This document shows positions 45,717-52,868 of a stretch of DNA of 64,000 nt, one piece after another; within the stretch, counting starts at the first letter, position 1; the number at the start of each line of letters is the position of its first letter. The notes under the pieces were generated by a model. The model worked only from the letters and a program-made list of their open reading frames with translations. It was not told the origin of the DNA and did not search any database. The translations under genes and the position numbers were made by a program. Source of the DNA: Chitinophagales bacterium (GTDB lineage: Bacteria > Bacteroidota > Bacteroidia > Chitinophagales > Chitinophagaceae); the NCBI GenBank assembly GCA_020636575.1, contig JACJXP010000001.1:124001-188000 (forward strand), written 5' to 3'.

Positions 45717-45905
45717 TTATCGTAACTGTCGGGCCACAACATCTTGTTGCAATCCCATATACCGGCAGAACTCTTCAATAGTGACAACCTGGTGTTGTTG
45801 CTTCTTAAAATGCTCCTTGATCTTTTTGATAAGATTCCTGCCATATCGATCGCTTCGGCCTGTGATTACCATAACATCCTTGGGGTAAATACACAGTCTG
45901 TTCAT
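45717..45905 (-). CDS. Small basic protein of unknown function, common-looking in Bacteroidota
   Basis: 62 aa, Lys/Arg-rich: NRLCIYPKDVMVITGRSDRYGRNLIKKIKEHF, then VTIEEFCRYMGLQQDVV. The pattern looks like a small helical DNA-binding or excisionase-like protein, and similar short genes occur beside mobile elements in this phylum. That is memory of the family, not a tested match. It opens the accessory island. Confidence 0.55.
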   Translation of the reverse strand: MNRLCIYPKDVMVITGRSDRYGRNLIKKIKEHFKKQQHQVVTIEEFCRYMGLQQDVVARQLR

Positions 45906-46052
45906 TAATCAAATAACTTTTTCATACACCATCCATACTTAGGCTATGCCTTTGATATGAATGATACAGAGCAAAGATAATTAAATATTGAAGCCGGATA
46001 AAGTGTGTTGTTTGGAATAATGTGGAATAATCGGAACGGATGACATTGCAGA

Positions 46053-46084
46053 TTTGTAGAGACTTTTTTGTGAATCTATTTTTG
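46053..46084 (+). promoter_or_regulatory. Promoter of the 251-aa island gene
   Basis: TTTG at 46053-46056 and TATTTTTG at 46077-46084 match both Bacteroidota elements exactly with a 20-base spacer. The gene starts at 46149, giving a leader of about 60 bases. Confidence 0.6.
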
Positions 46085-46148
46085 TTTTCAAATGCTGATA
46101 GCACAGCAAAAATTTGAATCAAATTATTAACCCAATAAATTTTTTACA

Positions 46149-46904
46149 ATGGCAAAGCAAAAAGGAATTATCAAATTAGATGGTACTATCGGCGGTATTA
46201 CCTTCTATAAGTCCCAGGACGGGTATCTCGCAAGAGAAAAAGGCGGTGTACCTGCTGACCGTATCGCCAATGATCCGGCTTTCCAAAGGACCCGTGAGAA
46301 CGGCGAAGAATTTGGAAGAGCTGGTAAAGCCGGAAAAATTTTGCGTAATGCAATCCGGGCATTATTGCAAAATGCGTCTGATAGCCGCATGGTAAGCCGT
46401 CTCACACAGATAATGGTTGATGTAATCCATGAGGACACTACAAATCCCCGTGGTCAGCGTAATGTAATTGATGGAGAAGCTGAATTGCTGGAAGGATTTG
46501 AGTTTAACATTAATGGTAAACTTGGAACCACTCTCTATGCTCCATTTACTGGAACAATTGACCGGGTAGCTGGTACACTTACTGCAAATGTTCCTGCTTT
46601 TGTTCCCATCAACATGATTGCGGCTCCCGGTGGTACTACTCATTTCAAAATTGTTTCTGCTGGTGCGGAGGTAGATTTTGAAAATGAAACTTTCGTAATG
46701 GACTCCCAGGCTACTGCTGTGTTGCCTTGGGATGCAACGGCTACCGCAGTAATCAATCTAACAAATGCTGTTACTGCAAACAGCACTCACCCGCTGTTTC
46801 TTGCTTTGGGTATCGAGTTTTACCAGCAAGTAAACGGCCAAATGTATCCGCTTAAAAACGGTGCATACAACGCTTTAGCGTTGGTTAAAGTGAGTGGCCA
46901 GTAA
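46149..46904 (+). CDS. Conserved-looking hypothetical protein, 251 aa
   Basis: No signal peptide or membrane helix. It opens with AKQKGIIKLDGTIGGITFYKSQDGYLAREKGGV, a start seen in small Bacteroidota proteins of unknown role. It continues with a basic helical part (TRENGEEFGRAGKAGKILRNAIRALLQNASDSRMVSRLTQIM, about 45-95) and a beta-rich second half. It has its own exact promoter and a strong terminator, so it is probably expressed alone. Function not recognised. Confidence 0.75.
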   Translation: MAKQKGIIKLDGTIGGITFYKSQDGYLAREKGGVPADRIANDPAFQRTRENGEEFGRAGKAGKILRNAIRALLQNASDSRMVSRLTQIMVDVIHEDTTNPRGQRNVIDGEAELLEGFEFNINGKLGTTLYAPFTGTIDRVAGTLTANVPAFVPINMIAAPGGTTHFKIVSAGAEVDFENETFVMDSQATAVLPWDATATAVINLTNAVTANSTHPLFLALGIEFYQQVNGQMYPLKNGAYNALALVKVSGQ

Positions 46905-46931
46905 TCAAATAAAGCTGTTCATTCTTCAGTT

Positions 46932-46968
46932 CAAAAAAAATAGCCCTGCCGGAAGGCGGGGCTTTTTC
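46932..46968. terminator. Bidirectional terminator
   Basis: AGCCCTGCC-GGAA-GGCGGGGCT (46942-46963) forms a 9-bp stem with one G-T pair and a GGAA loop. It is preceded by eight A and followed by five T, so it can stop transcription of the 251-aa gene (plus) and of the convergent gene at 46971 (minus). Confidence 0.85.
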
Positions 46969-46970
46969 AT

Positions 46971-47321
46971 TTAGTACTCACTTGGCAGCATCAAACACCC
47001 ATCCACTAACCAGATTGTAGCCAGATCATAAGGAAAATCACTAAATGAAATTTCCTGACTTGTTACCTTATTGTGGTTCCCATCAGTGGCAAGAATAGAA
47101 AACTCGTTCTCCTTAACCCGCTTTAGATCCCATACCTGAAATGGTTCTTTCTTTACTTGAGTCTGGCATTGATGACTAACAATTAAATCAATCAGCCAAT
47201 ACGCCTGGCATCCTTCGGCCAAGTCTTTAACACCATCAGTATAAATCAATCCAGAAAGATTGTGTCGGTAAAAGTTTTCCGAACCGTTGTGAGAGCCGAA
47301 GAAGTGATTTGCATTTTTCAT
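46971..47321 (-). CDS. DUF6876-like protein
   Basis: 116 aa, cytoplasmic. The sequence FYRHNLSGLIYTDGVKDLAEGCQAYWLIDLIVSHQ followed by FQVWDLKRVKENEFSILATDGN resembles the DUF6876 group that I associate with conjugative and other mobile elements of Bacteroidota. Function unknown. It shares the bidirectional terminator with the 251-aa gene. The family assignment is from memory of the pattern and needs a profile search. Confidence 0.65.
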   Translation of the reverse strand: MKNANHFFGSHNGSENFYRHNLSGLIYTDGVKDLAEGCQAYWLIDLIVSHQCQTQVKKEPFQVWDLKRVKENEFSILATDGNHNKVTSQEISFSDFPYDLATIWLVDGCLMLPSEY

Positions 47322-47377
47322 CTTAATAAAATTTAATTTTTAAAAGAAAAAAGAGAAAAAAAGAAAGCCACTTCATC

Positions 47378-47560
47378 AGCCGCCGTTGTTACAAGCCAAA
47401 AGGAAACGGAATAAATACGTGAATTACTTCAGATGAATTACTTGATGCAGCTTGTGCAGGATATATCGCTGAGGATTTATACTGAAGTTTTATGCCGTAA
47501 GCTTTTGGCTGCCTGGCATTACATTAGTTTGGCTTTATTCAACAGCCGAAGTAGGCGGCT
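47378..47560 (+). repeat. Hairpin module A (imperfect inverted repeat, related to module B)
   Basis: The outer stem is AGCCGCC (47378-47384) with GGCGGCT (47554-47560). The main arms are CCAAAAGGAAACGGAATAAA (47396-47415) against TTTATGCCGTAAGCTTTTGG (47489-47508), 16 of 20 complementary. The inner stem is ACTTCAG (47426-47432) with CTGAAGT (47482-47488). Both main arms recur, 19/20 and 18/20 identical and in the same orientation, in module B at 49472-49538. This accounts for most of the 310 bases between the DUF6876-like gene and the 213-aa gene. Confidence 0.7.
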
Positions 47561-47631
47561 AACTTTGCTGAATTTTTTGATTCTTTATTCAGGCAGATGA
47601 AAAAGAATTGTTGTATTTTTTAAATAAAAAA

Positions 47632-48273
47632 ATGGGACGCACAAAAGAGAGAAGGAAATTCATACATGAACCTTCAACACATGAAATATTCTACTGCTTA
47701 TCAGGAATACCTGACTATTCAAAGACATTACTTGAACAGAATCCGGTTAAACCTTACTCTGATTTTCTCAGACAATTAATTGGTTTGAATTTCTATAACG
47801 AACGGACAGAAAAGATTCCTATCAAAAAGATAGCTGCGGATCTGAAAACAGATACTGCAAAAGTTACAAAATGGCTGAAGGCTATCTATGAGCAAATATT
47901 TGAACTCAATTTTGATAAACCAGAACTGTTTCAGAAGAATGGTGTGAAAGTATGTATGTACATGAGATATTTTGATAGCAGTTGCACTTTTTATACTTCG
48001 TTGCCTGTACTACCCAGAGAATTTGAAACAGTCAATTTTCCGTTTGCAAAGGCAAAAACGGGAACTGAACGTTTCTGGGTAAAAAGAGTAGAACATGAAA
48101 TTTCGGGGGACATTGCTGATGTTACACTTTGGTTAGATGGTGAGACTTTAAATAAGTACCATGAATTTGCTTTGGACAAAGCATTATTTCAAGGATGGAT
48201 TCACTTTATGGATGTATATGATAAGACATCAAACGAATTGGATGATGAACTGAAAAGGCTTTACAAGAATTAG
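47632..48273 (+). CDS. Orphan 213-aa protein with a possible N-terminal HTH-like region
   Basis: 213 aa from ATG 47632 (a TTG at 47608 would add eight residues). It starts GRTKERRKFIHEPSTHEIFYCLSGI. Residues about 55-95 (NERTEKIPIKKIAADLKTDTAKVTKWLKAIYEQIF) look like a helix-turn-helix or similar helical DNA/RNA-binding segment. The rest is mixed alpha/beta with many aromatic residues. No HUH, DDE, reverse transcriptase or nuclease motif is visible. It lies between hairpin module A and the GC-rich structured block that begins just after its stop, so a functional link with that element is possible. Family not recognised. Confidence 0.7.
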   Translation: MGRTKERRKFIHEPSTHEIFYCLSGIPDYSKTLLEQNPVKPYSDFLRQLIGLNFYNERTEKIPIKKIAADLKTDTAKVTKWLKAIYEQIFELNFDKPELFQKNGVKVCMYMRYFDSSCTFYTSLPVLPREFETVNFPFAKAKTGTERFWVKRVEHEISGDIADVTLWLDGETLNKYHEFALDKALFQGWIHFMDVYDKTSNELDDELKRLYKN

Positions 48274-48327
48274 AAAATGATTCAGGCCACTTCCCTTTCA
48301 AATGCCGGTTTTATACAGTTGGGATAT

Positions 48328-49230
48328 GATCTAAAGATGCACCGGCTAAACTTATTCTTAGATCAGTAGTGCTTTCTTAGAAGCAAAGGCAATGTGTCGA
48401 GCCTGCCGGTAAAAAGCGCCTGCGGCAAAAAAGAAGCTTAGCCGCCCCGCAAACCTGCGGGGCTGTAGCGCTGGAGGCGAGCCGCCGTAAGCAGCCGAAG
48501 AGAGGAGGCACGACGAACGAAGGCTGCTGCGAGCCCCCACGAGGGGCTGGCAGTAAAGCCATGAGGAACGAATGGCGATGCCAGCTCCATGTGTAGCCGC
48601 CGCAGTATATTTCCCGTCAGGGTACGGAGGCGGCGGAACGATGCAAGTGAGCTTAGTGCTGCATGGCGAAATGAGGGACGAATGAGCCATGTGTCAGGAG
48701 TTATGTGTTGGCGCAGCACTTTAGCGAACGCAGCCGAAGTGGGGATAGCCGGCGAGCAAAATAATGGGCAGCGGGTGGACTGAACGCTACCGAAGTGAAT
48801 GGATGACGTAGTGAAGCGGAATGGAACCCAGTGAGTATTGTAGCGATGGCTTGCGAAAGGCTGGTTCATTCCATGTGTCTTGCTTTGTGATTGGCTATGG
48901 AATGCCCAGCCATGAAGCAAATGAGTAGCTACGAACGAGGTGAAATGAAGCGTAACGGAGGAAGTAATGAACGAGGTGGCGTGAAGGACACAGTAGCTGC
49001 CGTGAGGAATGAGGAGGAACTGCAAGCAGCATGACAAACCTGCGATAGCAGCCCGAAGGGCATTGCAGTGAAAGCAATACCATAAAAGTGTAATAAAGAA
49101 AAGCATTGCTTTGACTGCAATGGTTTGGCATGATTGCTTGCTGACGACGAATGACGAACACCACTTTACCGGCGAAGCGTGGGTTCTGTGCGGTGGGAAA
49201 AGAAGCTAAGGTTTTGTGCGGTGGGTTTCT
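48328..49230. ncRNA. GC-rich block with many complementary stems: candidate large structured RNA or DNA element
   Basis: About 0.9 kb, much richer in G+C than its surroundings and free of a convincing protein gene. Stems seen: GATCTAA/TTAGATC (48328/48358); GCCCCGCA-AACC-TGCGGGGC (48444-48463); GCAGCC/GGCTGC (48491/48522); AGCCCC-CACGA-GGGGCT (48532-48548); GCTGGCA/TGCCAGC (48546/48579); GCCGCC/GGCGGC (48596/48629); ATGCA/TGCAT (48641/48660); CACTT/AAGTG (48717/48737); GGAATGGAACC/GGTTCATTCC (48818/48863); CATTCCAT/ATGGAATG (48867/48897); GCCC-GAA-GGGC (49051-49061); and an 18-bp stem at 49061-49122. The strand, ends and transcription are unknown. It does not match rRNA, tRNA, tmRNA, RNase P RNA or group II introns by any motif I know. 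Confidence 0.4.
49061..49122. repeat. Long hairpin with an 18-bp stem
   Basis: CATTGCAGTGAAAGCAAT (49061-49078) is complementary to ATTGCTTTGACTGCAATG (49105-49122) at 17 of 18 positions; the only mismatch is G opposite G. The loop is 26 AT-rich bases. It is the longest stem in the structured block. Confidence 0.75.
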
Positions 49231-49446
49231 TCCATTCTCGATCATCTTTATTTAGAGAAAGCCCCCACTACCAGGGAGGCTCACATGATGGGCAAAACGA
49301 ATAGCCTAACTGTGAAGAAAAAACAAACACACCCGGCGAAACGAACCAGCAGCTAACCCAAATGCTGCCAACAAGCCAACGCTGAACAAGAACTGACATA
49401 ACAATACATTTAAAATGAAAAAATAAAATAACATGCTTCTTTTAGC
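49123..49446. other. Right part of the structured region, no gene
   Basis: The sequence TGTGCGGTGGG occurs twice (49187-49197 and 49215-49225) with GAAG-rich sequence between. AGCCCCC...GGGAGGCT near 49260-49280 could form a weak stem. From about 49300 the sequence becomes AT-rich and ends in an A-rich stretch at 49410-49432. No reading frame with protein-like composition was found. Confidence 0.4.
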
Positions 49447-49556
49447 GAAGGGAAACGGATGTCTTTGCACTCCAAAAGGAAGCGGAATAAAAGATGGCTT
49501 TGTGAGTTGGGTTTGTGTTTATGCCGTAGTCTTTTGGATGCTCCGTTTTCCCGAAG
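49447..49556 (+). repeat. Hairpin module B (imperfect inverted repeat, related to module A)
   Basis: Main arms CCAAAAGGAAGCGGAATAAA (49472-49491) and TTTATGCCGTAGTCTTTTGG (49518-49537) are nearly the same as those of module A, with a shorter loop of 26 bases. Outer arms GAAGGGAAACGGA (from 49447) and TCCGTTTTCCCGAAGC (49541-49556) continue the stem with bulges. A short open frame over this segment (49433-49624) is explained by the hairpin and is not considered coding. Confidence 0.65.
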
Positions 49557-49685
49557 CTATCTTGCATGTGTATTTTATTGTTTTAAATGGATTGTCAGTT
49601 GTCAGCGGTGGAGTGGCGACATGATGGTTTGAGAAACGAGAAGATAAGGGTAGTGTATATAAGAAGTAACGAATGAAGAAATCGG

Positions 49686-50261
49686 TTACTTTAAACTTTC
49701 TTTCAAAAGGGAAGTAATCTTATAGGTTTTAGTTGCTTCATCAAAACCTGCTAAGTCAGTGTTGTATTTAAAATTTTCATCAATCAGGTGATGAAAAGCA
49801 AGGTTAGCCGGGAAAACATTCTTTAAATTTTTAATTGTAAGTTTTTCAACTGGTGAGTTAACTCCTAAACTGAAGTAATAATTTGTAACATTTGTTCTGC
49901 TACCTGCTGGTGGATTGCTATTTTGAAGTTTGTAAATAAGTATTTGACCGGTTGTATTTAATAACAAAAGTTCCCGTTTACCGTTAAAACGAAAAATTTC
50001 ATTATTACAATTTCTATATCCGAAAATATCGCTTTTCAAAAGGTTTAAGCTGCTATCATCTTCCCTGACAGTAATGTAAGGTTGCATAAAAAAATCATTC
50101 AACCTGATTTTGGATGATTTGCAGTTATTGTCAAATGAAAGTTTTCCATTTAAAAAGTCATCACTGGTTTTATAAATACCTCTTACCCGTTCTTTTTGTG
50201 CATTGAGTGTAAGAGAAACTGTTTGAAACAATAAGGCGATTATTATTTTTTGATGTTTCAT
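49686..50261 (-). CDS. Secreted protein of unknown function, last gene of the metal operon
   Basis: 191 aa. Signal peptide ends TLNAQ. The mature part starts KERVRGIYKTSDDFLNGKLSFDNNC and has NYYFSLGVNSPVEKLTIKNLKNVFPANLAFHHLIDENF near the C-terminus. Predicted periplasmic. It lies 18 bases after the CadA/ZntA-type ATPase gene, so it belongs to the same transcript and may have a role in metal stress, but no metal-binding motif is evident. Confidence 0.72.
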   Translation of the reverse strand: MKHQKIIIALLFQTVSLTLNAQKERVRGIYKTSDDFLNGKLSFDNNCKSSKIRLNDFFMQPYITVREDDSSLNLLKSDIFGYRNCNNEIFRFNGKRELLLLNTTGQILIYKLQNSNPPAGSRTNVTNYYFSLGVNSPVEKLTIKNLKNVFPANLAFHHLIDENFKYNTDLAGFDEATKTYKITSLLKESLK

Positions 50262-50279
50262 TTTACTTGCTTTTTCAGG

Positions 50280-52235
50280 TTAAACTTTCATTCTTTGTAT
50301 TCTTACTGCATTTAGTATTGCCAATAAAGCAACACCCACATCAGCAATAACGGCTTCCCATAAAGTGGCAATACCACCTGCACCAAGAATCAGTACAAAT
50401 ATTTTTACTGTCATAGCCATGATGATATTCTGCCAAACAATGCTCTGGGTTATCTTTCCTATTTTAATAGCTGAAACAATTTTATGCGGCTGGTCATTTT
50501 GAATTACAACATCAGCGGTTTCAATGGTGGCATCACTTCCTAATCCACCCATTGCAATTCCTGCATCTGCAAGAGCAACAACCGGAGCATCGTTTACGCC
50601 ATCACCAACAAATGCAATGTGTTTTCCCTCGTTCTTTAGTTGCTGTACTTTCTCTACTTTTCCTTCGGGAAGTAAATCGCCGTATGCTTCATCAATGCCA
50701 ACAGCCTTTGCTACTTCATCTACTACTGATTGCTTATCGCCAGAAAGCATTACGGTTTTTATATTAAGGCTGTGCATCTCTTTAACAGCCTGTGCAGCAT
50801 CTTCTTTAATTTCATCAGCAATAGTAATGTAACCTGCATATTGATTGTTGATGGCAACGACAACGATAGTGTCAACAATATTTTCAATCTCTGCCGGATA
50901 GGGAATATTAAATTTCTTCAACAGTTTTACATTACCTGTTAGCATTTCTTTCCCATCAATTTTACCTTTCAAACCATGCCCTGATATTTCCTCAATGTTT
51001 TCTGTCATTACTCCATTTGTGCTATCACCGGCATATTCTGTCACTGCTTTTGCAATGGGGTGAGTAGAATTTTTCTCTATGGATGCTACTAATTTCACCA
51101 ATTCCTTTTCATCAATATTATTTGCAATTACTTTCTGAACTTTAAAAACTCCTTTTGATAATGTGCCGGTCTTATCCATCACTACTACATTTATTGTAGT
51201 CATTACATCTAAGAAATTACCTCCCTTAAACAAAATACCATTTCTTGATGCCAAACCGATGCCTCCAAAATATCCCAAAGGAATAGAAACAACCAATGCA
51301 CAAGGACAACTTATAACTAAGAATACCAATGCCCTGTAAAACCATGTTTGAAAAATGTAAACACTCACAAAGAAGTAAGGAACTAAACAAACAGCGATAG
51401 CTAAGAAAAACACAATCGGTGTATAGATTTTTGCAAAGCGACTAATGAATAATTGTGTCTGTGATTTTCTTGCTGTGGCATCCTGTACCATTTCTAAAAT
51501 CTTACTCAGCTTACTGTCCTTAAAGAGTGCTTTTACTTTTATTTCAGCTACGGTATTCAGATTAATCATTCCGGCTAAGATGGTCTCGCCTTTATGCTTT
51601 GTATCAGGTTTACTTTCTCCTGTTAACGCTGCTGTATTGAAAGAAGCATTTTCTGAAAGTAATTCTCCATCTAAGGCAACTTTCTCCCCTGGCTTAACCT
51701 GTATAATTTCACCTAATTCAATTATAGAAGGATCTGCAACAAGCGGTGCATTATTTCTTATTACTGTTACTTCATCCGGTCTTATGTCCAAAAGAGCTTT
51801 AATATTTCGCTTAGCATTACTCACCGCCGCATCCTGGAACCATTCGCCAATTTGGTAAAATAGCATTACGGCCACGCCTTCTTCGTATTCTCCAATTATA
51901 AATGCGCCGATGGTTGCCACACTCATTAACACAAACTCATTAAAGAAATCTCCACGTTTTGATTTTCGGAAAGCAAGGTCTAACACTTTTCGGCCTGCCA
52001 GAAAATAGGCTATACCATTTATCACCAGTGATGGGATTTTAGGTAATTCAATTTTAAAACCGTACTCCAATACCAATAAAACAATTAAGATGAATAAGGC
52101 CAATAACAAATCCCAATGACTCTTCCAGCCAGATTCATCCTTATTCTCGTTTTCATGATCGTGACCATCATTTTCCAAATGAAGCGGAAAAACCTTCCCT
52201 CCATTCTTTTTCCCGTCTTCCTGTCTATTTTGCAT
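50280..52235 (-). CDS. Heavy-metal translocating P1B-type ATPase (Zn/Cd/Pb, CadA/ZntA-like)
   Basis: 651 aa. Exports soft divalent metals from the cytoplasm using ATP. An N-terminal His/Asp/Glu-rich stretch (LHLENDGHDHENENKDE) replaces the usual HMA domain. Eight membrane helices with the CPC motif SCPCALVVS (about residue 308), the phosphorylation site DKTGTLSKG (about 352), the HP-type motif STHPIAKAV and the hinge GDGVNDAPVVALADAG (about 545). CPC with this helix pattern points to Zn2+/Cd2+/Pb2+ and possibly Co2+. It lies six bases after the NicO-like gene in the five-gene operon. Confidence 0.93.
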   Translation of the reverse strand: MQNRQEDGKKNGGKVFPLHLENDGHDHENENKDESGWKSHWDLLLALFILIVLLVLEYGFKIELPKIPSLVINGIAYFLAGRKVLDLAFRKSKRGDFFNEFVLMSVATIGAFIIGEYEEGVAVMLFYQIGEWFQDAAVSNAKRNIKALLDIRPDEVTVIRNNAPLVADPSIIELGEIIQVKPGEKVALDGELLSENASFNTAALTGESKPDTKHKGETILAGMINLNTVAEIKVKALFKDSKLSKILEMVQDATARKSQTQLFISRFAKIYTPIVFFLAIAVCLVPYFFVSVYIFQTWFYRALVFLVISCPCALVVSIPLGYFGGIGLASRNGILFKGGNFLDVMTTINVVVMDKTGTLSKGVFKVQKVIANNIDEKELVKLVASIEKNSTHPIAKAVTEYAGDSTNGVMTENIEEISGHGLKGKIDGKEMLTGNVKLLKKFNIPYPAEIENIVDTIVVVAINNQYAGYITIADEIKEDAAQAVKEMHSLNIKTVMLSGDKQSVVDEVAKAVGIDEAYGDLLPEGKVEKVQQLKNEGKHIAFVGDGVNDAPVVALADAGIAMGGLGSDATIETADVVIQNDQPHKIVSAIKIGKITQSIVWQNIIMAMTVKIFVLILGAGGIATLWEAVIADVGVALLAILNAVRIQRMKV

Positions 52236-52241
52236 AATATA

Positions 52242-52856
52242 TCAGTTAATAAAAAATGAAATAATTCCTGTTACGATTAAAACAATTCCGGTAATAATAC
52301 CGGCGTTGTGTTCCCATTTATGCCAGTTAAGTTTTAGCAATCCTTTATAAACTATCCTTATCCAAATCAGCATACCTGTTATTGTGATAACAGAATACAT
52401 GATTGCCATTGCCGCCAGCATATACCAGCCTTTGCCACCGGCCAGTAGAAAGTACGCTTCGATCTCCATACAGGGCGATAGAAACATAGCAATGACCAAT
52501 GCAATAATAACTTTGCCCTTTCCTTTTTTTTCAATTTGTCCTTTTTCTAAATGAAAATGGTGATGTGTATAATGTTGCCGGACAAAATACAGTCCTACTA
52601 ATATTAAAATGGAGGGGCCTATAATTTTAGTGAAATCTTTGATATGGGTTGTAAGTTCGCTTCCAATCATGGCAAGCAACACACCTATTATAACAGTGCT
52701 GATAACATGAGCAATACCTGCAATAAATGTAACCCGGGTGGTTTCTGCCAGGTTCCAGCCCTCTTTTCTACCTATAGCTAACACCGGTAACCAATGATTT
52801 GGTATCACCCCATGAAGGAGGCTGATGAATATACTTCCAATTAAAATTGAGTTCAT
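52242..52856 (-). CDS. Putative NicO/RcnA-like metal transport membrane protein
   Basis: 204 aa, about six membrane helices. Candidate metal ligands: HGVIPNHWLP near the N-terminus, a cytoplasmic His-rich loop QHYTHHHFHLEKG (about residues 95-107), and MFLSPCMEIEAYFLLAG in a later helix. This arrangement resembles nickel/cobalt efflux proteins of the NicO/RcnA and HoxN-UreH relatives. Between the adaptor gene (12-base gap) and the P-type ATPase gene (6 bases), so it is very probably part of the same resistance system. The exact metal is not known. Confidence 0.72.
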   Translation of the reverse strand: MNSILIGSIFISLLHGVIPNHWLPVLAIGRKEGWNLAETTRVTFIAGIAHVISTVIIGVLLAMIGSELTTHIKDFTKIIGPSILILVGLYFVRQHYTHHHFHLEKGQIEKKGKGKVIIALVIAMFLSPCMEIEAYFLLAGGKGWYMLAAMAIMYSVITITGMLIWIRIVYKGLLKLNWHKWEHNAGIITGIVLIVTGIISFFIN

Positions 52857-52868
52857 ACAATACTTTGT

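Noticed and set aside
48328..49230. Group II intron, RNase P RNA, tmRNA or rRNA fragment
   Set aside because: The two TGTGCGGTGGG copies look faintly like an intron GUGYG start, but no domain V, no reverse transcriptase and none of the conserved RNase P, tmRNA or rRNA segments could be found.
48358..49245. Several overlapping minus-strand open frames of up to 222 codons in the GC-rich block
   Set aside because: Their translations are rich in Ser, Leu, Arg, His and Cys in several frames at once, with no domain or signal logic, and run through strong hairpins; they arise from the GC-rich structured sequence lacking stops.
47378..49556. Integron attC sites or IS200/IS605 end hairpins
   Set aside because: The hairpins have no GTTRRRY/RYYYAAC core boxes, no integron integrase is near, and the enclosed 213-aa protein has no HUH motif or catalytic Tyr arrangement of a TnpA.
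49433..49624. 63-codon plus-strand frame over hairpin module B
   Set aside because: It is fully explained by the inverted repeat, has a mixed hydrophobic/Cys composition and no neighbouring gene logic.
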